Of a DNA stretch of 64,000 nucleotides, positions 63,747-64,000 are shown one piece after another. The notes under the pieces were generated by a model. The model worked only from the letters and a program-made list of their open reading frames with translations, had not been told where the DNA came from and did not search any database. Position 1 is the first letter of the stretch. The number at the start of each line of letters is the position of its first letter. Made by a program: the position numbers and the translations under genes. Source of the stretch: Cucumibacter marinus DSM 18995 (GTDB taxonomy: Bacteria > Pseudomonadota > Alphaproteobacteria > Rhizobiales > Devosiaceae); the NCBI RefSeq assembly GCF_000429865.1, contig NZ_AUCR01000010.1, forward strand, positions 47,166 through 111,165. The letters are read 5' to 3'.

Positions 63747-64000
63747 CTAGGGCCGGCGGCGCACGCGGACGACCACGTCGACATGGGTGACTTCCATGCC
63801 CTTGGGGGCTTCGGGAAGCCCTTTGACGACGATGGAATTGGCTGGGATATCCATCACCCGCTGTTCGTCTTCGATGAAGAAATGGTGGTGGTCCGAGGTG
63901 TCGGTATCGAAATAGGATCGCGCGGCATCAACGGTCACTTCCCGCAGGAGCCCGGCGGTCTTGAACTGGCGCAGGGTATTATAGACCGTCGCCAGCGACA
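63747..64000 (-). CDS. irr: Iron response regulator Irr (Fur family), C-terminal fragment
   Basis: About 84 residues of the 3' end, cut by the right window edge; the frame is open from 63998 to the stop at 63747. SLATVYNTLRQFKTAGLLRE is the end of the recognition helix region, DAARSYFDTDTSDHHHFFIE holds the His cluster that binds haem/metal in Irr, and MDIPANSIVVKGLPEAPKGM is the Irr-type dimer domain. Irr controls haem and iron genes when iron is scarce. The N-terminal part is outside the window. An Irr-type box occurs at 32018. Confidence 0.93.
   Translation of the reverse strand, partial: SLATVYNTLRQFKTAGLLREVTVDAARSYFDTDTSDHHHFFIEDEQRVMDIPANSIVVKGLPEAPKGMEVTHVDVVVRVRRRP

Overview
The window looks like chromosomal core DNA of a Hyphomicrobiales (Rhizobiales) alphaproteobacterium. 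Devosiaceae (Devosia/Pelagibacterium type) is my best guess from gene content and the style of the intergenic repeats; I cannot confirm the genus. Support comes from high GC, rhizobial-type gene order (mutS-glnD-murJ-trpS, then tsaB-rimI-fur-plsC-miaB-phoH-ybeY-corC-lnt-XRE-metK-trmB-rimP-nusA-infB-rbfA-truB-rpsO-pnp), Irr and Fur/Mur regulators, a RibN-type riboflavin permease, an ornithine-lipid type acyltransferase and an aceA gene next to an ScfR-type regulator. I see no rRNA, tRNA, CRISPR array, prophage or complete insertion sequence.

Layout: 1-9.2 kb holds the dnaK end, dnaJ, an FMN reductase, pyrF-GNAT, dapB, gpmA, an adenosine-kinase-like PfkB enzyme, nth, a DUF2244 protein and an AraC/Ogt fusion. 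9.3-16.7 kb holds a secreted lysine-rich protein, a GH25 lipoprotein, a membrane pentapeptide protein, comM with an SOS-type box, cfa and a PAP2 phosphatase. 16.9-20.3 kb is a glyoxylate-shunt module: aceA, an 80-residue protein and an ScfR/RamB-like regulator, with repeated motifs in the divergent promoter. 20.4-22.7 kb holds ribN, read leftwards behind an FMN riboswitch, and an OlsB-like acyltransferase.

22.7-57.6 kb is the conserved block listed above. It covers mismatch repair, nitrogen signalling, lipid II flipping, Fe-S assembly, tRNA modification, lipoprotein maturation, SAM synthesis and the translation/RNA-decay operon. Two lineage-specific secreted proteins interrupt it, one inside infB-rbfA and one between truB and rpsO. 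57.8-62.0 kb holds two YCII proteins, a cupin, an AEC permease, a D-2-hydroxyacid dehydrogenase and an SH3 protein. 62.0-63.7 kb is a non-coding mosaic of repeats with one strong hairpin, and the window ends inside irr.

The most informative findings are regulatory: the FMN riboswitch on ribN, an Irr-type (ICE) palindrome before the NifU-like gene, GTTC-N7-GTTC boxes before comM and a YCII gene, the GTAAAG/TTGCAAAG repeats between the aceA-side gene and scfR, the rimP leader terminator and the long pnp leader hairpin. No wholly new multi-gene system is evident. The best uncharacterised items are the aceA-linked 80-residue protein, the secreted protein inside the infB operon, the palindrome-controlled cupin gene and the hairpin near 63.2 kb.
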